Assembly (NCBI GenBank): GCA_963838155.1
Contig: CAWIQE010000002.1
Span: 62,001 to 126,000, forward strand
Direction of reading: 5' to 3'
Length of the DNA stretch: 64,000 bases
From: Pararhizobium_B sp963838155
Lineage (GTDB): Bacteria > Pseudomonadota > Alphaproteobacteria > Rhizobiales > Rhizobiaceae
A program made the translations under genes and the position numbers. The notes under the pieces were generated by a model. It saw only the letters and a list, made by a program, of their open reading frames with translations. It was not told the DNA's origin and searched no databases. Positions within the stretch are counted from its first letter, which is position 1, and every line of letters begins with the position of its first letter. Shown in pieces: positions 17,270 to 27,734 of the stretch.

Positions 17270-17611
17270 TCAGTTGTAGTGGTGCCACATCGCCGTGCCA
17301 GGATGCGGCCGACAGACATTCTCGATTTCATCTATGCGCTCGCACAAATCTTCCCAAGTTGGATTCAAGCCTTCGATCAACGCGATCTTCCACTCTCGCC
17401 GATAGCGCTTCAACGACTTCTCGCGCTGAATGGCGAGGACGATATTTGGATGCAGTTCGAACCAAACCAGATTTTTCGTTTTGTATTTCGAGGTAAATCC
17501 CCGATATGCTCCGTTCCGGTGCTCCCAGGCTCTCCCATGAAGATCGCTGGTCACCCCGATGTAGATCACCCCGCGCGGCCTTTCGGACATCATGTAGACA
17601 AAGCCGGTCAT
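17270..17611 (-). CDS. Small GIY-YIG domain nuclease-like protein
   Basis: A 113-residue stand-alone GIY-YIG domain of the COG2827 type. Motifs are FVYMM (GIY position), GVIYIGVTSDL (YIG), the Arg/His helix HGRAWEHRNG, LVWFELHPN and the catalytic-Glu helix REKSLKRYRREWKIALIEG followed by NPTWEDL. The fold cleaves or nicks DNA in known members; the role of these small forms is not established. It sits inside the suf operon, 54 bp after sufB and 328 bp before sufC, same strand, with family C palindromes directly downstream. The suf operon has no need of a nuclease, so it looks like an inserted cassette. Confidence 0.88.
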   Translation of the reverse strand: MTGFVYMMSERPRGVIYIGVTSDLHGRAWEHRNGAYRGFTSKYKTKNLVWFELHPNIVLAIQREKSLKRYRREWKIALIEGLNPTWEDLCERIDEIENVCRPHPGTAMWHHYN

Positions 17612-17665
17612 CGTGGATCCTCACCAGCCACTGCAATTCTCGTCCGCAAGCGCCGAGGTCATTCG

Positions 17666-19186
<1,521 letters not shown>

Positions 19187-19250
19187 TGCGCTCTCCAATT
19201 CTCGCCGGTTCAAGGCCGGCGGCTGCTGGCTGCGGTCCTTACCGCATATT

Positions 19251-19265
19251 TAGTCTTTTATAGTC
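19251..19265. promoter_or_regulatory. A/T-rich direct repeat upstream of sufB
   Basis: TAGTC-TTTTA-TAGTC, two pentamers 10 bp apart, or one helical turn. It lies in an A/T-rich island within the 136-bp gap before sufB. On the minus strand it reads ACTTGACTATAAAAGACTA, which contains a TTGACT. It may be an internal promoter or the half-sites of an Fe-S/iron regulator such as IscR or RirA. The assignment is tentative. Confidence 0.35.
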
Positions 19266-19322
19266 AAGTTTTCACCCCGCCGAAACCGAAAGCCGCGCTT
19301 GCGGGCCCGGCGGACGGGAGGT

Positions 19323-20501
19323 TCAGGCTGCGCTCTCCATCGTTCCGGCCCTGGCCCGACGCCGCGCGTCGACCGCCGCGAAGACCGCGAGGAAGCGGTC
19401 CACGGCCTCCTCGCCGGTCGTCGCCCCGATGCTGACGCGCAAGGCGCCCTGGTCCGCGTCGGCGCCCATCGCCGCAAGGACGTGGCTCGGCGCGACCTTG
19501 CCCGACGAACATGCGGACCCCGCCGACAGCGCCATGCCCTCGAGATCGAAAGCGATCTGTCCCGTCTCCGCCTTCAGCCCGGGCAGCGTGAAGAACGTCG
19601 TGTTCGCCACGCGCGGCGCGGCGCTGCCGTGGATGGTCATGTCGCCGGCGATCTCGGCCATCGCCGCCTCCATCCGGTCGCGGAGCCCGCCGACCGTCGT
19701 TGCATAGGTGCCGGCTTCCCCGGCCGCCTCCCGGGCCGCCGCGCCAAACCCTGCGATCGCCGGCAGGTTCTCGGTTCCCGAGCGGTGGCCCCGTTCCTGC
19801 CCGCCGCCGGAGATCAGCGCGGCCGGCATCAGGGCCTCGCCGGAGGAAACCAGCGCGCCGGCGCCTTTCGGGCCGCCGATCTTGTGGGACGAGAGGATCA
19901 GGAAATCGGCGCCGAGTTCCCCGATCGAGAGGGGAATCCGCCCTGCCGCCTGAACCGCATCCACCACGAGGATGCCGCCATGCGCCTTGACGGCCCGCGA
20001 TATCGCGGCGACCGGCTGGATCACGCCGGTCTCGTTGTTGACGAGCTGGACGGCGACCATCGGCGGACCTTCGCCGCCGTCATGCGCGGCGAGCCGGCTC
20101 GCCAGGACGTCCGGATCGACGAGGCCGTCGCGCCCGACGGGGACGGACGACACCCTATCGCGCGGAAAGCGGCCGCCGGCGAGCACCGCGACGTGCTCCG
20201 TCGCCCCGACATGGAGCCGCGAGACCGCAAGCGGGGCCCGGCCCATGCGGAAATCGGGCGTCAGGACGTGGCAGGCGGCCTCCGTCGCGCCGCTGGTGAA
20301 GACCACATGCGCCGGCTCCGCACCGGCCAGCGCCGCGACCGCCGCGCGCGCCTCCTCGACCGCGGCCCGCGCCTCGCGGCCCTCCGCGTGGACGGAGGAC
20401 GGATTGCCGGCGAGATCGAGCGCATCCGACAGGGCGCGGCGGGCCGACGCCCTGAGCGGCGCGGTCGCATTCCAGTCGAGATAGACGCGCTCCTTTGCCA
20501 T
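19323..20501 (-). CDS. Class I cysteine desulfurase (IscS/NifS-like), first suf gene
   Basis: A 392-residue PLP enzyme. It starts VYLDWNATAPLRASARRAL, has the His-containing HVGATEHVAVLAGG, the PLP lysine in LILSSHKIGGPKGAG and the persulfide Cys in the longer class I loop LSAGSACSSGKVAPSHVL. This class works with IscU-like scaffolds elsewhere; in rhizobia such a gene commonly opens the suf operon. It is divergent from the hydrolase gene at 20734, and the 232-bp gap holds an Irr-type operator. It is distinct from the sufS gene at 13634. Confidence 0.92.
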   Translation of the reverse strand: MAKERVYLDWNATAPLRASARRALSDALDLAGNPSSVHAEGREARAAVEEARAAVAALAGAEPAHVVFTSGATEAACHVLTPDFRMGRAPLAVSRLHVGATEHVAVLAGGRFPRDRVSSVPVGRDGLVDPDVLASRLAAHDGGEGPPMVAVQLVNNETGVIQPVAAISRAVKAHGGILVVDAVQAAGRIPLSIGELGADFLILSSHKIGGPKGAGALVSSGEALMPAALISGGGQERGHRSGTENLPAIAGFGAAAREAAGEAGTYATTVGGLRDRMEAAMAEIAGDMTIHGSAAPRVANTTFFTLPGLKAETGQIAFDLEGMALSAGSACSSGKVAPSHVLAAMGADADQGALRVSIGATTGEEAVDRFLAVFAAVDARRRARAGTMESAA

Positions 20502-20532
20502 CGGTGCCTCTTTCGTCCTCTTCCCCGGCGGG

Positions 20533-20565
20533 GCCGGTTCATTTTCCTTGAATTCGCGAACCGGC
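20533..20565 (-). other. Hairpin in the suf operon leader region
   Basis: GCCGGTTC and GAACCGGC form a perfect 8-bp stem around a 17-nt A/T-rich loop, 32 nt upstream of the first suf start codon. It would lie in the 5' untranslated part of the suf transcript if the promoter is near the Irr-type site. Its function is unknown. Confidence 0.35.
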
Positions 20566-20609
20566 TTGCCTTATGACGCTAAACCGTGAAACCGGGCCGT
20601 GCCCTGCAG

Positions 20610-20626
20610 TTTCGAATAATTCTAAA
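20610..20626. promoter_or_regulatory. Irr-type iron control element (ICE motif) ahead of suf operon
   Basis: TTTCGAATAATTCTAAA is a 17-bp inverted repeat with 7-bp arms and one mismatch, close to the rhizobial ICE motif TTTAGAANNNTTCTAAA. It stands 109 bp upstream of the first suf gene and 108 bp before the divergent hydrolase gene. In Agrobacterium the suf operon is controlled by iron through RirA and Irr, which fits this position. No irr gene is in the window. Confidence 0.55.
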
Positions 20627-20733
20627 CTGGTTTCTAGGAAGACCAATTCGCGCCGTCAAGGTCGCGAGCGACAGGATGAAGGGCCTTCGGGCCGCCATGC
20701 GCCGCGCCGGACCGCCGCCTGAACGGAGTTACA

Positions 20734-21411
20734 ATGCCAGAGGTCATCTTCAACGGTCCCGCCGGTCGCCTGGAGGGACGCTATCAGCCGTCCAAGCAGA
20801 AGAATGCGCCGATCGCCGTCGTGCTGCACCCGCATCCGCAGTTCGGCGGCACGATGAACAACCAGATCGTCTACCAGCTCTTCTACATGTTCCAGCAGCG
20901 CGGCTTCACGACGCTGCGGTTCAATTTCCGCGGCATCGGCCGCAGCCAGGGCGAGTTCGACCACGGCGCCGGGGAACTGTCCGACGCCGCCGGCGCCCTC
21001 GACTGGATCCAGAGCCTGCACCCGGATTCCAAGAGCTGCTGGGTCGCCGGCTATTCCTTCGGCGCCTGGATCGGCATGCAGCTCCTGATGCGCCGGCCGG
21101 AGATCGAGGGCTTCATGTCGATCGCCCCGCAGCCGAACACCTACGACTTCTCCTTCCTCGCGCCCTGCCCCTCCTCCGGCCTGATCATCCACGGCGAGCA
21201 CGATCGCGTCGCCCCGGAGAAGGACGTCCAGGGCCTCGTCGACAAGCTGAAGCAGCAGAAGGGCATCCTCATCACGCAGAAGACGGTGCCCGGGGCCAAC
21301 CACTTCTTCTCCGGCCACGTCGATACGCTGGTGGAGGAATGCTCGGACTACCTGGACCGCCGCCTCGCCGGCGAGCTCGTGCCCGAACCGGTCGCCAAGC
21401 GCATCCGCTGA
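20734..21411 (+). CDS. Alpha/beta hydrolase (COG2945 type)
   Basis: A 225-residue cytoplasmic hydrolase. The nucleophile is the Ser of VAGYSFGAWIG (near 107), the acid is in IIHGEHDRVAPE and the His is in VPGANHFFSGH. The N-terminus, with VVLHPHPQFGGTMNNQI, is highly conserved in this alphaproteobacterial family. The substrate is unknown. The ribosome site is CGGAG. It is divergent from the suf operon and may share its iron-controlled region. Confidence 0.88.
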   Translation: MPEVIFNGPAGRLEGRYQPSKQKNAPIAVVLHPHPQFGGTMNNQIVYQLFYMFQQRGFTTLRFNFRGIGRSQGEFDHGAGELSDAAGALDWIQSLHPDSKSCWVAGYSFGAWIGMQLLMRRPEIEGFMSIAPQPNTYDFSFLAPCPSSGLIIHGEHDRVAPEKDVQGLVDKLKQQKGILITQKTVPGANHFFSGHVDTLVEECSDYLDRRLAGELVPEPVAKRIR

Positions 21412-21436
21412 CGGCGCCCCCGGCTTTTCCCGCATG

Positions 21437-22594
21437 TCAGCTGCCGGGGGGCCCGTGCGGACCGTCCGGTCGCGATAGTTCGCCGCCGGTGACCGGCCGG
21501 GCGACGGAGGTCGTTCCCGGCCAGGTGAGCGGCAGGCCCCGCAGCGCCCGCACCGCGAGATAGGCCCAGGCCTCCGCCTCGACGGCGTCCCCGTCGAGGC
21601 CCGCGTCCTCGGCGACGGCGACGCGCGCGTCCGGTCCCGCCAGGTCGCGCATGTCCTGAAGGATGACGCGGTTCATCCGCCCCCCGCCGCACACGATCCA
21701 GACCTTCGGCGCCTCCGGCAGGTGATCGGCGGCCTTGAGGATCGCCGCCGCGGTGACGTGGCCGAGCGTGCGCGCCCCGTCCTCGAGGCTCGCTTCGTCG
21801 TCGGCCGGCGGCAGAAAGTCGTTGCGGTCGAGCGACCGGCGGCGGCCGGCGGCGAAGAAGTCGGACGCCATGTAGCGCCGCACCAGTCCCGGCAGCACCC
21901 GTCCCTCGCTGGCGATGGCGCCGCCCTGGTCGAAGGGAATGCCGGCGTGGCGCTCGACCCACTGGTCGATCAGCGTGTTGCCGGGACCGGAATCGAAGGC
22001 GAGGAGCGTTTCGTCCCGGCCGACATAGGTGATGTTGGAAATCCCGCCGATGTTGACGAAGACCGCAGGCAGGCGCCTCAGCCCGTCGGGAAGATTGGCC
22101 GCGAGAGCGCGATGATAGGCCGGCGCGAGCGGGGCGCCCTCGCCGCCGTGCCGCATGTCGTTGGCGCGCATGTCGTGGACCACGGCGCATCCCGTCTCGC
22201 GCGCCAGCAGCTTGCCGTCGCCGAGCTGGACCGTCAGCCCCTGCAGCGGGCGATGAAGCACCGTCTGGCCGTGGAAGCCGACGACGTCGACGACGGCACG
22301 GTCGATGCCGTGCCGGCCGAGGAAGGCGTCGACGGCGCGCGCGTGGCGCAGCGTGATCTCCCGCTCGATGTCTGCGAGGTCGCCGGGCCGTTCCTCCCGC
22401 CGCGAGATGGCCTTCGCGGTCTCCAGCGCCCCGGCAAGGCGCCTGCGGAAGGCCGGATCGTAGGCCACGCCCATGAACGGCCCGCGTGAGACGACGCCCT
22501 CTCCGTCGGTCTCCAGGAGCGCGACGTCGATGCCGTCGAGCGAGGTGCCGCTCATGAGGCCGATCGCCCTGCGGACCTTTCCTTCGTCAGCCAC
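21437..22594 (-). CDS. anmK: Anhydro-N-acetylmuramic acid kinase
   Basis: A 385-residue ASKHA-fold kinase that hydrolyses the 1,6-anhydro ring and phosphorylates anhydro-MurNAc in peptidoglycan recycling. Landmarks are AIGLMSGTSLDGIDVAL, VGFHGQTVLHRP, VFVNIGGISNITYVG and FDSGPGNTLID. I take the start as GTG 22594 with GGGAGG just upstream, because the ATG at 22663 would overlap the tyrS promoter region and adds residues not seen in the family. It is divergent from tyrS, as in many Rhizobiales. Confidence 0.93.
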   Translation of the reverse strand: MADEGKVRRAIGLMSGTSLDGIDVALLETDGEGVVSRGPFMGVAYDPAFRRRLAGALETAKAISRREERPGDLADIEREITLRHARAVDAFLGRHGIDRAVVDVVGFHGQTVLHRPLQGLTVQLGDGKLLARETGCAVVHDMRANDMRHGGEGAPLAPAYHRALAANLPDGLRRLPAVFVNIGGISNITYVGRDETLLAFDSGPGNTLIDQWVERHAGIPFDQGGAIASEGRVLPGLVRRYMASDFFAAGRRRSLDRNDFLPPADDEASLEDGARTLGHVTAAAILKAADHLPEAPKVWIVCGGGRMNRVILQDMRDLAGPDARVAVAEDAGLDGDAVEAEAWAYLAVRALRGLPLTWPGTTSVARPVTGGELSRPDGPHGPPGS

Positions 22595-22725
22595 GTCCCG
22601 CCTCCCGTGCTCCGCCGCCGTCAACAAAGGGGTGAATTTGCCCGGAAAGGGTGATAAACGCACGCTCCGTGCGCGCCGGCCCCGGACCGCGGGGCACGCG
22701 CGGCCCCTTCCAGGAAAGACAGGTC

Positions 22726-23979
22726 ATGTCAGCGTTCAAATCCGATTTCCTTCGCACGCTCGCCGAGCGCGGCTTCATCCAGCAGACGTCCGATGATTCC
22801 GGCCTCGACGCATTATTACAGAAGGAGACGGTCACCGCCTATATCGGCTTCGATCCGACCGCATCGAGCCTGCACGCCGGGTCGCTGATCCAGATCATGC
22901 TGCTGCATTGGCTGCAGCAGACCGGGCACCGGCCGATTTCGCTGATGGGCGGAGGCACCGGCATGGTCGGCGACCCGTCCTTCAAGGACGAGGCCCGCCA
23001 GCTGATGACGCCCGAGCGGATCGAGGAGAACATCGCGTCGCTGAAGACGGTCTTCTCCAGCTATCTCGACTATGGCGACGGGCCGACCGGGGCGCTGATG
23101 CTCAACAACGCCGAGTGGCTGCGGAACATCAACTATCTCGAATTCCTGCGCGACGTCGGCCGGCACTTCTCGGTCAACCGCATGCTTTCCTTCGATTCGG
23201 TGAAGCTGAGGCTGGACCGGGAGCAGTCGCTCTCCTTCCTGGAGTTCAACTACATGATCCTCCAGGCGTATGATTTCGTCGAGCTGGCGAAGCGCTACGG
23301 CTGCCGCCTGCAGATGGGCGGGTCCGACCAGTGGGGCAACATCGTCAACGGCATCGACCTCGGCCACCGCATGGGCACGAACCAGCTCTACGCCCTCACC
23401 TCGCCGCTGCTGACGACGGCGTCGGGCGGCAAGATGGGCAAGTCGGCGACGGGCGCGATCTGGCTCAACCCGGACATGTTGTCCGCCTACGACTTCTGGC
23501 AATACTGGCGCAACACCGAGGACGCCGACGTCGTCCGTTTCCTCAAGCTCTACACGACGCTGCCGATGGAGGAGATCCGGCGGCTCGAAGGGCTCGGAGG
23601 CAGCGAGATCAACGAGGTCAAGAAGATCCTCGCGACCGAGGTGACGGCCATGCTCCACGGCCGCGCCGCCGCCGAGGAGGCCGCCGAGACCGCCCGCAAG
23701 ACCTTCGAGGAAGGCGCGCTCGCCGACACGCTGCCCACTCTCTCCGTGCCCTCCGGCGAAATCGACGACGGCATCGGCGTCCTCGCCCTCTTCGTGCGCG
23801 CGGGGCTCGCCGGATCGAACGGCGAGGCCCGCCGGCACGTCAAGGGCGGCGCCGTGCGCATCAACGACCTGCCCGTCTCCGACGAGCGGCGCGTCGTCGG
23901 ACCGGACGACCTCACCGGCGACGGCGTCATCAAGCTGTCGCTCGGCCGGAAGAAGCACATGCTCGTGCGGCGCGCCTGA
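22726..23979 (+). CDS. tyrS: Tyrosyl-tRNA synthetase
   Basis: A 417-residue class Ic aminoacyl-tRNA synthetase charging tRNA-Tyr. The HIGH-type motif is FDPTASSLHAGSL, the tyrosine pocket has MGGSDQWGNI, and KMSKS is present as KMGKSATG. A C-terminal S4 RNA-binding domain (about 350-417, RRHVKGGAVRINDLPVSD) is present. Length matches bacterial TyrRS. ATG 22726 fits the family N-terminus, and longer in-frame starts run into the divergent gene. Confidence 0.97.
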   Translation: MSAFKSDFLRTLAERGFIQQTSDDSGLDALLQKETVTAYIGFDPTASSLHAGSLIQIMLLHWLQQTGHRPISLMGGGTGMVGDPSFKDEARQLMTPERIEENIASLKTVFSSYLDYGDGPTGALMLNNAEWLRNINYLEFLRDVGRHFSVNRMLSFDSVKLRLDREQSLSFLEFNYMILQAYDFVELAKRYGCRLQMGGSDQWGNIVNGIDLGHRMGTNQLYALTSPLLTTASGGKMGKSATGAIWLNPDMLSAYDFWQYWRNTEDADVVRFLKLYTTLPMEEIRRLEGLGGSEINEVKKILATEVTAMLHGRAAAEEAAETARKTFEEGALADTLPTLSVPSGEIDDGIGVLALFVRAGLAGSNGEARRHVKGGAVRINDLPVSDERRVVGPDDLTGDGVIKLSLGRKKHMLVRRA

Positions 23980-23993
23980 AGCGCCCAGAGCGC

Positions 23994-24200
23994 GTCCGCG
24001 CTTCACGGAAGCGCCGACACGCTCCAGCTCATTGTCTTTACGCGCTTCCGGACGGAAAACCGGTTCCCACTTTTCCTGGAAGCGGTTGTTTGCTTGCGCG
24101 CTTCCGGGACGGAAAACCGGTTCCCACTTTTCCTGGAAGCGGTTGTTTGCTTGCGCGCTTCCGGACGGAAAACCGGTTCCCACTTTTCCTGGAAGCGCTT
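23994..24200 (-). repeat. Gene-end element with three tandem hairpin A copies
   Basis: Hairpin B (arms AGAGCGCGTC / GACACGCTCC, about 23997-24027) is followed by three copies of hairpin A beginning at 24041, 24097 and 24154, with periods of 56 and 57 bp. Only the linker TTGTTTGCTTG separates the copies. The array lies between the convergent tyrS and AsmA-like genes and ends 8 bp from the AsmA-like stop codon, in the orientation seen at other loci. Confidence 0.8.
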
Positions 24201-24207
24201 TGGCCGC

Positions 24208-27200
24208 TCAATACTCGAAGATCTGCCGGAAGATGCCGGGCGCGATGACCGAGAGCGGGTTGACCTCGACCTTCGGCGAGGACACCGTGCCGGTCAGCCG
24301 GAAGGTGATGCCGATCAGGCCGCGGTCGCGCCCGTTGCCGAGAAGGGCGCCGACGATCGGCACGTCGGCGAAGAGGCGGTTCAGGCCGTAGGCGGGCATG
24401 AACGTGCCGGTGACGTTCATGCGGCCCTTCGAATCGTAGACGGTGCCCTGGAACGTGGACCCGATCTGGGAGCCGCGAAGGATGCCGTCGGAGACCAGCA
24501 GGTAGTCCGCGCCGAGCTCGACCCGCGCGGAGGCCCGCTGGAACTGCGCCACCGAGAGATCGAGCGGAGTCTTGACCGTTTCGCGCAGGCTGCGGCCCGT
24601 ATCGCCGGCCCGCTCGTTGACGAGCGAATTCAGCCGGCTCTCGCCCTTGACCGAGAAGTTGCGCAGATCGATGGTCCCGCGGTAGGGCGATTTCGGCGTC
24701 TTGCGGAGCCGGGCGTTGAGGAGCCCGCCTTGCAGCTTGGCGTAGACGTCCGCGAAGCGGGCGAGCGCCCCGGCGTCCCCGCACGACAGGGTGACATCGG
24801 TGCCCCCGTCCCTCGGGACGGCCTTGCCGACCAGCGCCTCGCCGCTTCCGGTCACGGCCTTGAGGTCGAGGGATCGGATGGACGCCCCCCGCCCGGAATA
24901 GCTCAGGTCGAAATTGCCGAGCCGCTCGCCGTTGAAGCCGGTGGCGGTGTCGACGTTCGCCTCGAGCGAGACCGGCGCCGTCCCGGCCGCCGTGCCGCCC
25001 GACTTGCCGTCGCCCTTGACGCCCTTGATCAGAGACCTGAGGTCGATGGACGATCCCGTCACCTTGACGCGGTAGCCGTCCGAGCCGCGCCTGAGGCGCA
25101 CCGCGAAGTCGTCGGCGGCCGACAGCTTGACCTTGTCGAAATCGGCAGACGTCAGGTTGCCGCCGGCGATCTTCAGCTGCCCGGAGGCCGAAAAGCCGTC
25201 GCCCTTCAGCGAAAAATCGTCGACGGTCAGTACCTTGCCGTCGTCTTCTGTCACGAAGGACGAGCTCGCCCGCACGCCCGCGCCTTTCGTCCAGCCGATG
25301 CCGGGCACCGTGACCGCCGTCGCCGTGAGATCGGCGGTGACGGACTGCCGGCCCGGCCCGGTCCGGGTCATCGTCACGTCGACGGGGCCGCTGAGGACGT
25401 CGTTCAGGCCCGGGAGAAGCGCCTTGCGGGCCGCGTCGCCGAGCGTCGCGGTGATGACGCGCTGCTGCTTCACCGGGCTGTTCTGCTTGAACGGCTCGGT
25501 CAGCGCGACGTGCATCGGGAAGCCGTCCACGGCCGCGTCGGTATCGAGGACCGCCTTCTCGGGGTCGACGCTCAGCGTTCCCGAGAGGTTCCTGAAGTCG
25601 TGGCCGTCGACCTTCGGCTGCAGGTCCACCTTGTCGAGCCTGGCGTCGACCTTCCACACCGGCGGCGGCGGGTTCTGCTCCTGCAGGAGGCCGAAGGTCG
25701 CCGTGACATGGGACACCACGTCTCCGGCGACGAAGTCGGACGGTTTGTAGTCGGTTCGGTCCAGGGCGTCGATGGGCCGGTAGGAGACGAGTTCGGCGAC
25801 GGCGTTCGCCTTGCCGGAGACCTTGATGTCGAGGGTGGCCATCAGAGGATGGATGTCGGTGTCCGGGATCGAGAACACGCCGTCGGACACGTCGACCTTC
25901 CGCCCGGTCGGGAAATAGGCGGTCGCGCCGTTCAGGGCGATGTCGAGCCGGGAGCCCTGCAGCTTCAGGTGGCCCACGGTGTCGCGCAACGGCGGTATGT
26001 CGCCGGCGACGTTGAGCCGTGCGTTCTCGTAGTCGAAATCGATGCGCAGCTCCTCGGGGCCGAAATTCATGTCGCCGGTGTTCTCGGCAATCTTGTCGGC
26101 GGGCACGAACAGCTTGATGGAGGCGTTGGAAATGGAGCCGCCATAGAGGTTGTGGAGCACCCACTCGCGCGCATGGACGGCGAGCCAATAGGGCCAGAGC
26201 TGCTTGACGGCCGTCGTCTGCATGGAGTCGATCTTCGCGACGAAGCTTATTTCGGGCGATTTGGCGGCCTGCTTCACCTGCAGCGATCCGGCGAGGGAGC
26301 CGAGGGGCGTCGAAATCGCCATCTGGTCGACGACGAACTCCCGCTTGTCCTTGAGGTATTTCAGGAAGACCTTGCCGTTGAAGGGCAGTTTCGGCTCGTC
26401 CGAATCGAGCGGCTGCGACACCGCGCCGTTGGACACCAGGTCGAAGGCGAATCCCTTGCCGCTCCGTTCGGGAAGCTTGGACAGGTCGATCACGCCGCCG
26501 TCGAAGGGGAATTCCGATTCGCCAATTCGAAGGATGGACGGCTTGATCTCGATGGAACCGCGGTCGAAGCGGTAGGCGAGGCTGATCTTGCCGCCCTTGA
26601 TCTCGGCAGGCGTGCCGTCGGCGTAGAACCGGCCGGGAGCCAGGTCCAGCTCGGCCTCAAGCGTCGGCTTGCCGTTCGCGGTTCCGCGGCGGGCCGAAAG
26701 GGCCAGGTCGACGAAGGTCGAGACGCCGAGCGCGGGCGCCCCGTCGGCATCCTTCTGCATGAGGAAGGGCGTCGTGTCGAAATGGGACAGCCTGGCATCG
26801 ATCGCCTCCACCCCGCTGCCGCCCCGGCCCGTCCGGGCCGTCGCCCGCAGCCGCGCGGTCTGTCCGCCCTCGTCCACCGTGCCGGCGAGTTGAAGGCTGC
26901 CGTCGGCGCTCTCGCGCAGCGTCAGGAGGCGGATGAAGACGGGGACGCCGCCGCCTTCCGCACCGGCGATCTGCGTATCGGTGATGCGGATCTGCCCGGC
27001 CTGTCCCTGCCGGAGCACGCCGAGAAAGCGGTCTGCCCCCTTGAAGGCGGCCTGCACGAGCTTGCTGACGTCGTCGACGCGAAGGCTGTTGAAGTCGATC
27101 GGCTGTCCCGAACCGAAGGCGGAAGGATCGAGCCTCACGCCCTCGATGTTGAGCGAATCGACGGCGATCCGGCCCTTCAGGAGCGACATCGGCGAGAGCC

Positions 27201-27708
27201 GGATCTCGACGTTCTTCGCAAGGCCGAGCGTCTCCGCGCTGTCGCGGTCGCTGATCTTCACGTTCTGCGCCTCGAGCCTGAGCTCGCCGTTGTCGGCGAT
27301 GCGGATCCGCGCGCTGGAGAGCGTCGGCACGAGCCCTTCGCCGAGCGCCTGCTCGAGCCCCGCCCTCGCGCGGGCGGTCAGGAACCGGTCCGCCGTGCCG
27401 GCCTCGATCAGGCCGACGGCAAGGGCGGCGAGGAGGACGACGGCGAGGAGGACGCCGACGATCCATTTCGCCATGCGGCGCCACCGCCGCCGCGGTCGCT
27501 TCGCCCCGGCGACCATCGGTTCGTCGATATCCGCCGGCGGCGGCTCGCGGGCCCCGTCGGCCTCGTCACGGCGGTCTTCGTCGCGCTCCTCGGTCAACCG
27601 GCGGGTCCTCCCCGCGCGGCCAGCCCGAGAAGCGTCGTCTGGAAGGAACCGATACGCTGGACGAGTCTCATTGCAGTAATATATCGCACTTTTCGTTTCC
27701 GAATTCAC
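24208..27708 (-). CDS. AsmA-like/DUF3971 giant envelope protein
   Basis: About 1166 residues. It has an arginine-rich cytoplasmic start, one membrane anchor (WIVGVLLAVVLLAALAVGLI, near residues 82-102) and a very long periplasmic part of beta-rich repeats with a DUF3971 region and an AsmA-like C-terminal domain (VRLGAD-like, then GALLGNGRDRGLIGITFRLT). This domain order is typical of YhdP/AsmA-family bridge proteins implicated in phospholipid transport to the outer membrane. The start is uncertain: ATG 27708 leaves 26 bp to the divergent bcp gene, and ATG 27516 just before the basic cluster and anchor is an alternative. The stop is 8 bp from a repeat array. Confidence 0.82.
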   Translation of the reverse strand: MNSETKSAIYYCNETRPAYRFLPDDASRAGRAGRTRRLTEERDEDRRDEADGAREPPPADIDEPMVAGAKRPRRRWRRMAKWIVGVLLAVVLLAALAVGLIEAGTADRFLTARARAGLEQALGEGLVPTLSSARIRIADNGELRLEAQNVKISDRDSAETLGLAKNVEIRLSPMSLLKGRIAVDSLNIEGVRLDPSAFGSGQPIDFNSLRVDDVSKLVQAAFKGADRFLGVLRQGQAGQIRITDTQIAGAEGGGVPVFIRLLTLRESADGSLQLAGTVDEGGQTARLRATARTGRGGSGVEAIDARLSHFDTTPFLMQKDADGAPALGVSTFVDLALSARRGTANGKPTLEAELDLAPGRFYADGTPAEIKGGKISLAYRFDRGSIEIKPSILRIGESEFPFDGGVIDLSKLPERSGKGFAFDLVSNGAVSQPLDSDEPKLPFNGKVFLKYLKDKREFVVDQMAISTPLGSLAGSLQVKQAAKSPEISFVAKIDSMQTTAVKQLWPYWLAVHAREWVLHNLYGGSISNASIKLFVPADKIAENTGDMNFGPEELRIDFDYENARLNVAGDIPPLRDTVGHLKLQGSRLDIALNGATAYFPTGRKVDVSDGVFSIPDTDIHPLMATLDIKVSGKANAVAELVSYRPIDALDRTDYKPSDFVAGDVVSHVTATFGLLQEQNPPPPVWKVDARLDKVDLQPKVDGHDFRNLSGTLSVDPEKAVLDTDAAVDGFPMHVALTEPFKQNSPVKQQRVITATLGDAARKALLPGLNDVLSGPVDVTMTRTGPGRQSVTADLTATAVTVPGIGWTKGAGVRASSSFVTEDDGKVLTVDDFSLKGDGFSASGQLKIAGGNLTSADFDKVKLSAADDFAVRLRRGSDGYRVKVTGSSIDLRSLIKGVKGDGKSGGTAAGTAPVSLEANVDTATGFNGERLGNFDLSYSGRGASIRSLDLKAVTGSGEALVGKAVPRDGGTDVTLSCGDAGALARFADVYAKLQGGLLNARLRKTPKSPYRGTIDLRNFSVKGESRLNSLVNERAGDTGRSLRETVKTPLDLSVAQFQRASARVELGADYLLVSDGILRGSQIGSTFQGTVYDSKGRMNVTGTFMPAYGLNRLFADVPIVGALLGNGRDRGLIGITFRLTGTVSSPKVEVNPLSVIAPGIFRQIFEY

Positions 27709-27734
27709 CGATACGACAGAGAAAGGCGAGAGTC

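Noticed and set aside
24041..24200. Three regular repeats resembling a short CRISPR array
   Set aside because: Spacers are only about 11 bp and identical, the repeats are long hairpins also found singly at gene ends, and no cas gene is present.
27516..27708. Alternative later start of the AsmA-like protein
   Set aside because: Not adopted but not excluded: ATG 27516 lies closer to the membrane anchor, yet no ribosome site favours it clearly over 27708.
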